NCBI GenBank assembly: GCA_963691815.1
Contig: OY829661.1
Span: 4,705,001-4,769,000 of the forward strand
Length of the DNA stretch: 64,000 nt
Direction of reading: 5' to 3'
Origin: Echiichthys vipera
Taxonomy: Eukaryota; Chordata; Actinopteri; Perciformes; Trachinidae
Positions within the stretch are counted from its first letter, which is position 1, and each line of letters starts with the position of its first letter. The position numbers and the translations under genes are program-made. Under the pieces are notes generated by a model. That model saw only the letters and a program-made list of their open reading frames with translations. It was not told where the DNA came from and did no database searches. Of the stretch, positions 1-11,500 are shown piece after piece.

Positions 1-13
1 AATAGAGTCTTAC

Positions 14-75
14 CTTATAATGTTGGTGCAGTCATATGCACCACCAATCCCAACTTCTATTACAGCTAAATCCAC
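14..75 (-). CDS. fpgs: FPGS coding exon 7 (last one in the window)
   Basis: 62 bases, ending in phase 2 at a GTAAGA donor (13-8). It encodes VDLAVIEVGIGGAYDCTNII, the conserved motif of the Mur-ligase/FPGS fold. The following exons are outside the window. Confidence 0.93.
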
Positions 76-3000
76 CTGAACAGAGAACAGTTGTTTAGAT
101 TCCAGATTAGTTATTCCAGTAATACGACTTTTTGCCCTGCCCGTGGACTGGAGGATGCTGATGCCTGATCAGTGTGTCCAGCAAACAAAACATTAGATTC
201 CTATTTTCTGGCTGCTAATGTACCTTCTCCTGTAGAAACACATGGAAGGCCAAGATGGTGAGGAAACGGAAGTATGCCGGCATCGTCCCTCCATGGGCAT
301 CCTGAAGAGGTCAAAGAAAAAGAATGACAAATAGTTCCTTCAGATTACATTTTTGTTTGATAGAGAGAACAATCCTGCAGTCTATCACAATGCTTTCAGC
401 CCATTCATCTCAGTGCCTGTGTCTTTTTGATAGCACCAAAAACCTCTACAGAGGTTAGAAGCGTTTTTCAGCTCATAATTTTTTCCCCCGTGGCTTACAC
501 TTGACACACTTGTCAACCTTGTTTTTAGCCACAGATGGACCGGACAGATGAACCACCTGGAAAACAGCTGTCCAGCACCAGCCAGCAGAGAGACAAAGTT
601 AGAGACTAGCTAGTGAACATAGCGGAGCGAAAGCCCCAGATGTTTTGCTCAAGAGTTGATTGAGACCAAAACAGAGCTGAAAGGAGATAGAATATTAGAC
701 TTACTCTCATCCCATGGACACAAACAGCTTCAATTTAACACTGATGTTACTCTGAGGGATGAACTGTGTGCTAACACATTCCCAATATCAGTTTTAAAGG
801 TTGTTAATTGGCCAAATGTTGTATTTATAGGTCTGTGCTCTGCCCCACATGGTGAAATAAAATCCTAAAAATAAGTATTTGGTTTTAGATGTGTATGAAC
901 AGTCCCTACACTGTAACTGCTCACATGTCCTGTGTCCACATACACTCAACACAGTGATGTATCTACATCATTTGATTATTTCTAAGTGGCATCACTTCTC
1001 TATGGCACACAGCACAGGATTTTTAAAGAATGACCATCATGTGTCCAAAACATTTAAGGAGTCAAAGTGCATGCTGGCTGCAACTGATGTGACCAAAGTC
1101 TGCTGCCACATGATGGTCATGCTCATCCTCACATGAGGCCTCTCATTTAATATTGACTAAATTACAACCTGTGCCACTGATTATACACGCTGCAACTCTA
1201 CTCAGGCTGGGGATTCAAACAGAATGTACAATCAAGTAAAAGGCCACAGAAGTCTTTGCTTGGAACGCCAGTGGTTACTTATTAAATAAAGGTTAATCCA
1301 CTGAATCATTTCCCTGAGTGAAGAGAATAAGTAGCCATGGTGAGTCTGGCAGGCAGGTTTCTTTCCAGCTGGTCCATCTCAGTTAAACAGACAAGTTTAA
1401 TTTAAAACTAGAAGGGCTTGTGTTCTAAAATATACCTCTCTGCTTTGTTACATGACATACCTTAGTTTCATCCAGTCGTCCATAAACCTGCCAGAAGTAT
1501 TTAGTGAAGAGCTCTTTTCCAATGGGCTGTCCGTTGATTCGAATCCTCTCCCTGACTTGAACCAAATGTGGGGAACTACAACAACAAGGAAACATCAGAA
1601 GGAGAGTTTAGTCGGCAGATTATAAGAAAATAAATACTATAGAAAGGTACATCAAAGCTGAGTGCGTTCATTTCCCTGTTTAACATGTATTTAATAAATG
1701 TATGTGGTCACACTCGCAGGTCTATGTCACAGACCCATATCATCTAAAGCCAAGATGTTCAAAAATTGACCCATGTGGGTTTAAACAGGACTACCCTGGG
1801 ATGTTTGTGATTGGACCGTGACGTTCACAGTTGGATTCCAACCAGGAACCTTTATCATTATCATGGATGTATTAAGAGGATTGGATACAGCATTGGGAGG
1901 GGCCCTGTTTCTTTCTATTAAAGTTACTCTGTGGCACATGAAGCCAAAAAAAAAAAAAATTAAACTGCCGCGTTAAAAATACCATGATGAGCCGCACAAT
2001 TAAATCATTTAATCCCAATTCAAGTTAGCTGGTGTGCTAAACCAGACGCAGCTGCTCCATGAGCCCCACAATGCAGGAGCAGCGACCATCCACATATTTT
2101 TATACGCAGCAGTTGAACATTTTTGGCCTCATGCGCCACTGAGCAGCTTTTGTAGAAATAAACCTTCCAACGCTGCATCCAGTTCTCTTTATATGTCCAT
2201 GGACATCATCCCTTCTCTCTTCTTATGTTTCTGTCACTATCAGAAAAAATGCATAACTGACAAAGAGAACCATGACCCAGCTAAGCCCCATTCCATCTTA
2301 GTAACTGTAACTAAGTCAGAAGGCTCTTTGGCAACAATATGGTGGCATCTCTTCTGTAGGGCGCCTACTGTGACTGAGACATGCAACATAGGATCTAGAA
2401 AACATAACAAGCATGTATGTTGATTAATAAAACTTTGAACTTATTAATGATTAATCAAGGGGATAGTATCAAAGGTTTTTAAAATGCCTGCACACCCATG
2501 GTCCGCCCACACAGGGGATTTGACGTCATTTGGATTAATGATTAAAACTCTTCTGTTTACATGACGTACTCACTCTCCTGTTTTGTTGCACCTGCCAGGG
2601 TGGGACAAATTACAACTTTATCAGTGTTATTGGTGCAGAGTCCAGTGACCTTATATAACCCCTGTCATTAGCTGTACAATGGCAAGAACAGGAAAAACAC
2701 CTTATTCCGATCTCAGGACAATAATAGTTTTTAGGGCAAGATTGCAATAAAAAACACAGATAATTGTGGTGAATTTCCATTATCAGGATAATCATGAATA
2801 TTCTCATGAGTGACATGACCAGAAAACTGACAGCAGTTTTCTATAGTTTGTCCTCTCATTGTAACATTCATTTGGCCACAGCCCGAAGTAAGTAAGAGTT
2901 CAAATGAAGTTGTCAAAGTGTTTGTTGCATGTACAACTGCTGTTTGTGTGAGTGTGTGTTAGACTGAAATCTAAATTAAATGAAATGATGTAGGATTAGG

Positions 3001-5531
3001 ATATTGGCCCCAAAAAAAAGAAAAAAAGAAAAGTTTTGAAATTGTTGGATCACGTCTTTTAGGGGCACTTTGAGATTTGTTTGGGACATTTTTGTCTTTT
3101 GTCCGCTTCATTTCTAACACTGAAGGTAATATTCTACATATCTCTGGTTTCAGAACAAAAACAATAAACCCCATTTAATGGCAGTGTCCTTCTCCCATAT
3201 CAAATAGTGCACGGGTTATTCATACGCTGCAGTATTACCTGTAAAATCCTGTGCGGAAGCCATAACTCCTCAAGATCTGCTCAGTGAACGCACATGTTGA
3301 CCCCTGAAAGATAAACGCGGACACTCAGAGGCCTCCCTCGTATAGCTGTCCCAACAGGTTGTCTCCTTCAGCCAATGAATGCACGTTTGGACACATGTTT
3401 GTGTGACCTTTTGTCAGAGCTTGCATAATGAGTGGTTAGAGCTCAATATTAAAAAGGAACAGTCTATGATCCAATAGTAAACAAAGGGCTAACCAGATCA
3501 TTATATATATATCCATCATTCAGCCTATACACTTCTGTACATTAACGTTAATACATGTGTTTGGGACTTGTTTGGTCAAAGAATCACAGACTGAGCTAAA
3601 ATTCAACATACAACAAACACAAGCTGCTTGTGTGTCTAGTAAGCTCACCTTGCCCTTTGTTCCCGTCACGTGAATGATATTGAGATGATCCAATTCCTCC
3701 ACCTTTGAAACACAAAGGTCAGATAGGGAAATAAGTAAGTACTCATATCAGACAACAAAAACATTCTTTGTAATCCCTGAAGTCGTCACTGTTATGTTAT
3801 GGAATGTGTAGTACTGATCTAATATGAGGGATTTACCGTGAGGCCGGCCCGTTCCAAGAAGCCTCTCATGGCCCGGAGCTGCAGCTGAGGGTGGCTCCGC
3901 TCTCGCCTCACCTGCTCCAGAGCACCAGCGTTGGTCTGCAGTGTGTTAAGAGTGCAAATGGCATCCTGCAGCAAAAGTGAGATGTTTAGAACCACAGCAC
4001 GCTGAAAAACAAAGCCCATTAATCTTCACAGCACAGGACCAGAGCTAGAAGGGAATGCACTCTCACAGCCTTTGACCTGTTGGATGCTTAAAACACAAAT
4101 CAAGCATGGAATTAACCATGCGAGTGTCTTTTTCATTTTACATGCACATGTTCAGTGAGAGCAACATGTTAAGGAGAGCCAGGGCTGAAAACTCGGAGGC
4201 TGGACCTGGAAATGTTTAGTTTCAATAATGAATGTGTCCACTAACAAGTATTGTGTTTACTGTGTGTATACACCACAGCCTGACATACTGTATATTCTTC
4301 ATCTGTGCGATTACCTCCATTGTTGTTAAAAACTGTTAAAATACAGAATAAGCCACACTGTTGCACTGGGTGACATGAACAGACAGGGACACACACAGAA
4401 ACGAACACACGAACGAAAGACAGACAGACACGCACACACACACGAACGAAAGACAGACAGACATGCACACACGAACGAAAGACAGACAGACACGCACACA
4501 CACGAAAACCCACTCACACGAACGACAGTCCCCCCCCAACACACACACGCACACACACACTGTCCTGCTGACAAAAACACTCACTAGAACAAATTTGGAT
4601 TACTGTGCCTGTGAAAATGGGACACTTGTTACTATTTTCTGACATTTTATTCACCAAGGGATTAATGAGATGAGAAAATAGAAAGGTAAACATGTTTACA
4701 GAAAACATTAGCATTGATATGCTGTGCTGTAATAAATATGGGGTCGTTACCATAACAGGTTTCTGTATATACAGGAGGTGTCAGTGCTGGGACATATTTC
4801 CATGCACAGTGACTGTATCATGTTCATTTGCATTAATGTTAAACCGGTTTCTTTTATGTGACTGTCTTGACAGGTCCATGTGTATATAACTCTGAAGATA
4901 AAGTAGTCCCCGTTATGTTTAAATGTTATGTCAAGACCCAGCCGACATTTGAACACGTTCAGAGATGATGTGAACCACATTTATGTTGAATCAGAGGTTT
5001 AGAGCACATGTTAGCACGCTGGCTCTACTTTGACGTTGACTAAGTCAGTAGCAGACACTAAGAGACAGTGTGCGGTGAGCTCTGTCCACACTGGAACTTT
5101 TCACAGCACACCCACACACCAACCGGCAGCTTCTTTGCCGGTGTCAGCTCCAAAACGCCTGCTAAAGTTAGTGCAGTCTCATGTGGTCCTGTCAGCCATT
5201 TTTCTATTCATCTCCAAACGGTGCAGTGATTCAGAGCTGTCTTACAAACTTGTCAAACTAGCGCTGGTGGCTAGCTAGCTCGCTAGCAGCCGGTGCAAAG
5301 ATAGGTAGAAGAGAGTGAAACGCAGCGTACCTGGTACTCCATGCCGGGTATCTGAGGTGCCGTCTTGGTGCTGTACCTGACTGAGAGGCCCGCCAAACTG
5401 CACACCAAGTCCTTGTTTCGGAGCCGCGCGGCAAACACGGAGCCCCGCTGCCACACGCTCCACATGCACACCATCATGGGGCGTCGAGCTGTCACAGGAA
5501 GCCGCTGCCAAATATGGGACGCTGCTTTCAA
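14..5531 (-). CDS. fpgs: Folylpolyglutamate synthase, N-terminal part (7 coding exons, gene continues off the left edge)
   Basis: FPGS uses ATP to add glutamates to folates so that they are retained in cytosol and mitochondria. Coding exons, 5' to 3' on the minus strand, are 5531-5331, 3965-3837, 3702-3649, 3303-3239, 1575-1461, 301-224 and 75-14. Every junction is GT-AG and the reading frame stays open, giving 234 complete residues plus two bases. Residues 1-63 form a basic leader with almost no acidic residues, as expected of a mitochondrial presequence. Met64 begins MEYQDA, the position of the cytosolic start in mammalian FPGS. Residues 123-130 are the P-loop TGTKGKGS, split by intron 3. 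SSPHLVQVRERIRING and EVGIGGAYDCTNI are further family signatures. The family is usually just under 600 residues, so more than half the protein is missing to the left. The start at 5531 is the first Met of the frame that continues into MEYQ. Identification is secure; the exact 5' end is less so. Confidence 0.95.
224..301 (-). CDS. fpgs: FPGS coding exon 6
   Basis: 26 codons in phase 0 encoding MPAYFRFLTILAFHVFLQEK and a short lead-in. Acceptor CTTCAG, donor GTACAT. It matches the Mur-ligase-like core helix of vertebrate FPGS. Confidence 0.94.
535..770. repeat. Fragment of a dispersed fish repeat in FPGS intron 5
   Basis: The stretch with a TAGCTAG motif, a GTGAACATAGCGGAGC motif and AGACCAAAACAGAGCTGAAA resembles a MITE-type repeat common in fish genomes. 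Its start is shared with 46925-47010 in this window. The 70-residue open frame here belongs to the repeat and is not a gene. The rest of this intron (302-1460) shows nothing recognisable. Confidence 0.5.
1461..1575 (-). CDS. fpgs: FPGS coding exon 5
   Basis: 115 bases that restore phase 0. It encodes SSPHLVQVRERIRING, the folate-binding-side signature of the family, and then a KYFWQVYGRLDETK helix. Acceptor TTGTAG and donor GTATGT. Confidence 0.94.
1576..3238. other. FPGS intron 4, nothing recognised
   Basis: 1.66 kb of AT-rich intron. A short A-run lies near 1946 and a purine-rich tract near 3011. No exon-like open frame with flanking splice sites and no repeat that I can name. Confidence 0.5.
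3239..3303 (-). CDS. fpgs: FPGS coding exon 4
   Basis: 65 bases, ending in phase 2. It begins GSTCAFTEQIL, which completes the P-loop, and ends GFYS across the junction to exon 5. Acceptor CTTTCAG and donor GTAATA are both present. Confidence 0.94.
3649..3702 (-). CDS. fpgs: FPGS coding exon 3: start of the ATP P-loop
   Basis: 18 codons encoding VEELDHLNIIHVTGTKGK, between a TTTCAAAG acceptor and a GTGAGC donor. It carries most of the nucleotide-binding loop; the loop's final Gly-Ser comes from the next exon. Confidence 0.95.
3837..3965 (-). CDS. fpgs: FPGS coding exon 2
   Basis: 43 codons in phase 0, flanked by a CTGCAG acceptor and a GTAAAT donor. It encodes the conserved N-terminal helix region, including LNTLQTNAGALEQV, which matches the vertebrate LNTLQTNAG-LEQV motif. 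Confidence 0.94.
4380..4565. repeat. Minisatellite of about 32 bp in FPGS intron 1
   Basis: Repeated units built from CGAACGAAAGACAGACAGAC followed by CACGCACACA run from about 4402 to 4513 and then decay into a CA-rich tail. Open frames through it on both strands are by-products of the repeat. Confidence 0.85.
5331..5531 (-). CDS. fpgs: FPGS coding exon 1: mitochondrial leader and cytosolic start
   Basis: Encodes residues 1-67 and ends in phase 0 at a GTACGC donor (5330-5325). The leader is rich in Arg, Ser and Ala, with a single acidic residue before Met64. Additional Mets at residues 19, 20 and 23 could also serve as mitochondrial starts. Met64 (5342-5340) would start the cytosolic enzyme. 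Confidence 0.9.
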
Positions 5532-5539
5532 ACACGCAG

Positions 5540-5547
5540 TTACGTCA
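5540..5547 (-). promoter_or_regulatory. CRE/ATF-like site beside the FPGS start
   Basis: TTACGTCA (TGACGTAA on the minus strand) sits nine bases upstream of the first FPGS ATG in a locally CpG-rich patch (about 5390-5560). It could be a promoter element of a short-5'UTR, TATA-less housekeeping promoter, or it may simply lie in the 5'UTR. Motif match only. Confidence 0.35.
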
Positions 5548-7207
5548 CGACACGCCCGCTTTCACGGGCTAGCTTTAAAAAAGAAGAAATATTTCTTACT
5601 CTTATTTTTATGTTTGTTTTTTTTTTTATTACACGGTGTACTTAAAGGTTAAATATATGCTGAATCTTCATTCAAAACCATATAATTTTTTTTAATCCGT
5701 TTTGTGGGGTACAGAATGAAATTAATTATTGCTTTTCCATTAAAATTATATATTTAGTCTGAATCGATAGTAACATTTTTTTTGACGTTCTGTCCCGTTG
5801 TGTTTCCATGGTAGCAGCCAAAAGTGTTGGCGTTGCTGGTTGTTGTTGGGTGCAGCTACTGTAGGCTGGCACTGGGTGAAATGGAGTTTGCCAATCCTGC
5901 AGCTGCTTCGGAGCCTCAGTGAAGGGGGCGTTATTTGTCCCAGCAGCTGAGTGAGCGGAGACGGGCAACAACCAGAGTCACTATAGGCCGAGCATTCACT
6001 CCATGGACTGAGAGAAAGGAGAGAAACGCCATTCAAACGCACGCCCAAATGGCTACGCTTCTCCTTGATCGCTAACATCACTTTCATCTTTACTCCTGTG
6101 GCTACGGGGCCAGGGTTATTTTTTGTTGTTGTCACTACGATCTTAAGACACTAGATGGAGCTGTTCTGCTCATTCTGCATATTCAGCCTTTAGTTCGTAT
6201 GTTGGGGTCTGATAAGTTCATTTGGACTGGGCACCTGTACGTTTTGTGCATGACACAATAACCCGTTTGTTAGTTTGTTTATTTATTTGTCCCTTTAAGG
6301 AAATTGTTTGTCACAGTACAGGCTCTTCTGGCAGACAGGCATTTGTGGCACATGAAAAACACAGCACATATATATACTAACTAATGTCGATGGTGATGTA
6401 CTCCGACCCAGTTCAGTCCCCATGAAAGGAAATGTTTGTTTCTCTTTTAATAAAAAGGTATGAATTCCAGAATTATGGCTTTGTTTCAGGTTGACTTGGT
6501 TTTTATTCCTTTATTTCTTCAGCAACTTTTTATTGGAGTATTTTTGTGAGTAATGTTGACTGGAAGGGGGTTATAGCCACAGAAATACATTTTACACATA
6601 AGGTAACGTAAGTGCCATTTAAGTTGGTCCATAGAGTCTATCCAGCGAAGAATCACATTGATGTCACTGCATTCCATCTTTTACCTGCTCTCATTTATTT
6701 TTGCCTTTTGATTCGAAGTGTGGAAGAAATGTAAATAACTTCATAGTCGGGCATTTTCACTTTTTGCTCTTTTCTATTATATTTGGTTGTTTTGATTATT
6801 GTGAAAAAAATATGATCATGTTTTTTGTCTTATTAATCAGATTTTGCTGCATGGTAAATTTCATATTCATAAGTGTAAATTTACAAACTGAAGAGTCTTT
6901 GTTTTGATGAAGGACATTGAACTATGTGAACCTCTTAAAAATAAAATAAAATAAAAAAAAGTATTATTTTAATTTAATTTGAATTCATTCATTTTATTTG
7001 TATCTTATTTATTTAATTTTCTTTTTATTTGCATTTTTCTGTTTTCCTTACTTTTTGATATTCTCCTTTTTGTTTTTGTGTTTTTCATTTATTCTTTGTT
7101 TATTGTCTGATACTGATGTCCCTTGACAATGTCTGTATTGTCTTTTTTTTATTAATAAAGAGAAGGTGGAAATAACACAACAACTAAATAATTAACTAAA
7201 TAACTGC

Positions 7208-7275
7208 CTGTAAAACTTCTTCCTAGACAAATAACCAAGTCAAGTTGCTTTTGACTGAAATTGCTTTGGGGATAA
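7208..7275. repeat. Dispersed repeat fragment shared with CDK9 intron 5
   Basis: GACAAATAACCAAGTCAAGT followed by TGCTTTTGACTGAAATTGCT is nearly repeated at about 14950-15000 and, inverted, at about 14815-14855. It resembles the tail of an abundant fish repeat whose class I cannot name with certainty. Confidence 0.55.
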
Positions 7276-7644
7276 CTAAATAACTGTATTCTTTCTTATG
7301 CATGTTCTTCTATATTTCTGAATATTGAATCTTATTTAGAAATATTTTATGAATAGAAATATCCTATTCCACTAGCAAACGTTAACATTTCCTTTTACTA
7401 AGTGAGAGCACTAAGAAAACTGTCAGGTAATTAAGAAATAAAAAGGAAGGTTGATTCTTTTGGATAATTGTGTATGTGATGTTTGCTGTATGTAAGTTAT
7501 AGTTACAGCTGCAGTAATAACCAACAAACATAAACTAACTATATACTCACACTGTCATGGAGGGTAAACAAAACCATAAATCATAATGGGCAACTTTGTG
7601 ATTTGTCCACACTGACACGTTTACTGACACGTTACTCCTCCAGG

Positions 7645-7658
7645 CCGCCAGGTGGCGC
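7645..7658 (+). promoter_or_regulatory. CTCF-like motif between divergent promoters
   Basis: CCGCCAGGTGGCGC closely fits the CTCF core (CCASYAGRKGGCR). It lies roughly 2.1 kb from the FPGS start and 0.8 kb from the CDK9 start in otherwise AT-rich DNA. The match is visible; occupancy is inference. Confidence 0.45.
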
Positions 7659-8474
7659 TTCCTGTTTATGCCACTCATGTTGTTCTATGTTGCTGCCTTC
7701 AGGTACATCCCTGATAATCAGTTTTACAGCAATGATTGGACTAGAAATAATATTTGGTTTATTTTATATCTTATTGAATTGCATTATGTTAAAAAAAACG
7801 TGAATGCAAGTCTATGTTTCTATACAATTATTTTTTAGTATTACTGACGAATTAATTAAACCTTTTTTTCCCCCAAAACTGTATTCAAAACAGTACAAAC
7901 AAATCGTAATCAACAAAAACATTACAAGCATATTCGTAAGGTTCTATTAACAAAGACAATACCAAAAATAAAATAGAAATAAGATAAAGCACGCAGTACA
8001 TATATAAGCTAATACAAATATTGAAGTCTTTCTTTTTTTAAACAAGGGGCGAAAAACAGTTTAATTTGTGTTTAAAGATGTTATATCATCTTAGTGCTTT
8101 AGTTCCATTCATCAATTTTAGAGATTTAACACATATTTTACATTTATTCAGGAAAAAAAATAAATTGGGGGAAGAGTTCAGAATTCTATTTTTGTGGATG
8201 AAAAACGTTAGCAATCATAAAATGACATTACAACAGAGTTCATGTTTTTTTGTTTTGTTTTGCAGAATCAAACCAAATGTGATATTGTCGAAGCTGGAAT
8301 TGAAGAGACATGTAGTTTGATCCAGTTGTGGATGTCAAGCAGAAATGTCTGTATCACCCTGCATGCGAATGAATGAAACAGTGTATTCCACTGCGGATAT
8401 CAGGAAGTCTGATTTTTACGTGAACGCAGCACAGCAGGTCACAGCAGGGTCACGCGGAGCCGAACGGGACAGAG

Positions 8475-8515
8475 ATGCAGCGAGACAAAACAAGCAACGC
8501 CGGCGGCGCTGAAAA
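8475..8515 (+). CDS. cdk9: CDK9 coding exon 1: N-terminal extension
   Basis: ATG at 8475, with G at -3, encodes MQRDKTSNAGGAE and ends with two bases before a good GTAAGA donor at 8516. Joined to 8649 the frame continues KPDREAAI into the conserved MSKYYDG start. If the 8475 ATG is not used, this is 5'UTR. The splice itself is well supported by its signals. Confidence 0.65.
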
Positions 8516-11500
8516 GTAAGAAAATAGCTATTTATAACGTCATTTATAAGCTATGTGTATTTTCATTTATTCAATGACCCCATGAAATGTTCTAAACAGC
8601 GGTTGTTTGAGCATAAAAGTCCTAATATGAAGTAAAATGTTTCTGTAGGCCCGACCGGGAGGCGGCCATCATGTCCAAATACTACGATGGAGTTGAATTT
8701 CCTTTCTGTGACGAATTCTCGAAATATGAGAAAATGGCAAAAATAGGACAAGGAACCTTTGGGTGAGTTTCACACGAGCGTTTGAGTCCCGTGGGTGTAT
8801 CTGAGAATGCGTGCTGTGTGGCTAGCGTTAGCTGGGCTAACAGCTGACGTTACAGGCTACAGGTAGGCCGAGTTCAACATGGAAAAGTGTCCTTTTAACG
8901 ACCACATACGTGTTCAGGAGGCTTTCTGAAGATGTAGCTTACAGAAACACACAATCTCTTCTTAACCTACTGAAATAGGTGTTGCATAGGGGATCGTGCA
9001 TTAGACTTGTACTTATATACAGTCCTTCCCTGTATTCTGTTTGTTTAGGTTAAACTGGGTAACCACCATATGAGAAACTCTTATCCACAGTTGTAAATGG
9101 CAATTAAAATATTTACTCAGAAGTAATCTATACTAACATGCGTAATCATTGTACGCAGTGGGTTTGCAACTGTGTACAAACAGTATGAACTATGTATTGA
9201 TTGGCTTCGTATACTGTTTTGCATGATTCGTCTGTTGTAATGTGATATCCACTGCACAGGGAGGTGTTCAAAGCAAAGCACAGGCAGACTGGGAAGAAGG
9301 TGGCACTGAAGAAGGTTTTGATGGAAAATGAGAAAGAAGGGGTAAGCGCCCATTCAGAGTCTAAATATTAATCTGACAGTCTGATATGCTGCATGTTCAT
9401 ATTGGGACACCTGTGTTGCAACTGCAAAGCTTTTCTTCTTTGGCTCGACTTGGTCACAGCTTTATCCCCCCCAACTCAAAAAACTGTTTTTCTGAGGCAA
9501 TTTTTTTTTTATCTGAGCACATTTTGTCCCTAGAGAGGCATTTTCACATTCCTCTCCTTTCATCATAGCTGTTATCCACTGACATTTAAAAGATGATAAA
9601 AGGTGGTATCTGCACTTACAAATCTGATACGTCTGCTAATCGACCATTTTAGTGACAACAGACTCCTCATCAGGGTCGGGGTCTGACTGACGCCGGGTTC
9701 AGGACACTGAGGGTTCGTCCACACGATCGAAAGAGACCTTTTTTTCCTCCGTCGCTTTTAAAAAGCTTTCCGTCCACAAGGCCTCTGCTCAAGAAATATC
9801 TGCTTCCACAGGAAACCACCTGTTAAAACGCTGTAGTACACATACCAGGCCTGGATGTGGCGCCGTTACCACAGAAATACAGCAACAGAGTAGAAGAGAC
9901 AGAGAGCTGTAAACAAACACCAGAGAGTTTCTCTCCAAATCTGGAGACTTCCCAAATCTTCCTCCATCCTAGAGAGAAATGTGTCACTGTTGGACTCTGA
10001 TGCACCACTCACTCTGCAGTTAGTGTCCTCAACGAGCAGAGGGTGCTGCTGGGAGCCCCCTCCCCGTCCCAAAGCACTCACAGGAGGGCACTGTCTCAAT
10101 AGATTCACTCACTTGACCTTCTTAGAAACTTATTTATAAAAAGAGACTAGAGACCAATTTAGCTCCTTATCCAGAGCATCAGGGAAAAGGGAGAACTCTG
10201 TGGTCAGCCTAATTCATTCCCATGCATGTGGCTCAGAGTCCAGTTCAGTAAACAGTCTCTGGGTCCGTCTCTCTCCTCTCACGCAGCAGCACTGTTGTTG
10301 TTATGAGACACCGCAGGGTTAGGGGCCAGAAGACAACACCATGGGGGGCGTTTTCAAGTCTTCCCACTCTGGGACCCGGTTTCAAAAGATACTGTTTTTA
10401 GGCTCTGATAACGCCAACTCTGTGTGGATGGTCGCCCAAAACTATAACCTAGTTGCAGAGCGCCAACGTTGGCTCCATGGGAAGGCAGCGTGGGATCAGT
10501 GTCACACCATCAGTCCATCCACCTGCGTGGCTCCAGGAGCTACACCTGCCATAACGCACTTGGCAATCCAAGAGGCTCTGCTGCCACACCGCCTCCTTTC
10601 TGAAGTTGGCTCAGTAGGCCTATGGCTGATTCTCTCTGATGTGTTTAGTCATCTTGATGAGCCTTTTGCGTGCCTCTCTTTAGACCTCGGCCTGCTCGTC
10701 AAACTCTGGTAAGAGCTACTGAAGAGTCAAGCTGCCATTACAGGGCTCCAGACTCACTTTTTTCACTAGGAGCACTGTGGCCCCCAACTGAAAATTTTAG
10801 GAGCGCAACCAGAAAATTTAGGAGCACAACCAGAGATTTTAGGGGCACAGACCACAAATCAATAATAGATGCACAAATTACAATGTGCTGTTTCAAATTC
10901 AGTGTCACATTTTCATTGTGCTCTTTTGAAGATGCAACATAGAAGGTAAACCGACAGCACTGTTGATTTCTCCCCATAGAGCCGATATGAAAACTGTTAT
11001 GGTTTGGTAATTTTTTTGCTGTCAGCTCGGGAGCTCATCACATACGGAGGCTTTGGGTCCGTCAGGTCCCGACACTGTGCGCATGTGCGTAAAATTCAGT
11101 CGCACTCCACACTCAAATTTTGGTCACAAAATGCGACCATTTAGTAACAGTCTGGAGCCCTGCATTAGTGCACACAAGACTGTGAGCACAAGACTGTGAG
11201 CACAAACAGCGGAAGGCGGGGCGACGCCAGATGCAACATTTTTCAATGAGTGAGAAAGAGTAGATGTTGAGGACTCAAGTTGAGGTTTATCCAAATTGCA
11301 GTTACTGGTTCTTGGCTAGGCCTCCTCTTCTAACATCTTTAATGTGGCTGCTGCCTCCTTTACTTATACTTACTTGAAAATCAAAACTCTGCCAACAAAA
11401 GAGCACAGATCTGACTGATCGTGAAACCCACGGCATTGATTTTTTTAAGTAACTAATTCCGTCGTCCTAGAACTGTGTGTCTTTGCTCGGCTCTGGTTTG

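Larger units (their letters stand above)
5548..8474. other. Interval between the divergent FPGS and CDK9 promoters
   Basis: Just under 3 kb separates the two start codons. The middle (about 6430-8300) is very AT-rich with many T and A runs, while both flanks are richer in CpG. A CTCF-like motif lies at 7645-7658 and a dispersed repeat at 7208-7275. The open frames here (for example 5746-6135, minus) have no recognisable domain and no flanking splice structure, so I call no gene. Confidence 0.6.

Noticed and set aside
4402..4513. CRISPR-like array of repeats and spacers
   Set aside because: Units are contiguous without unique spacers; it is a vertebrate minisatellite.
5746..6135. 129-codon minus-strand open frame upstream of FPGS
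   Set aside because: No recognisable domain, no initiation context of note and no splice signals joining it to FPGS exon 1.
10341..10712. 123-codon open frame in CDK9 intron 2 as an alternative exon or nested gene
   Set aside because: It falls within and beyond a dispersed MITE-like repeat and has no domain.
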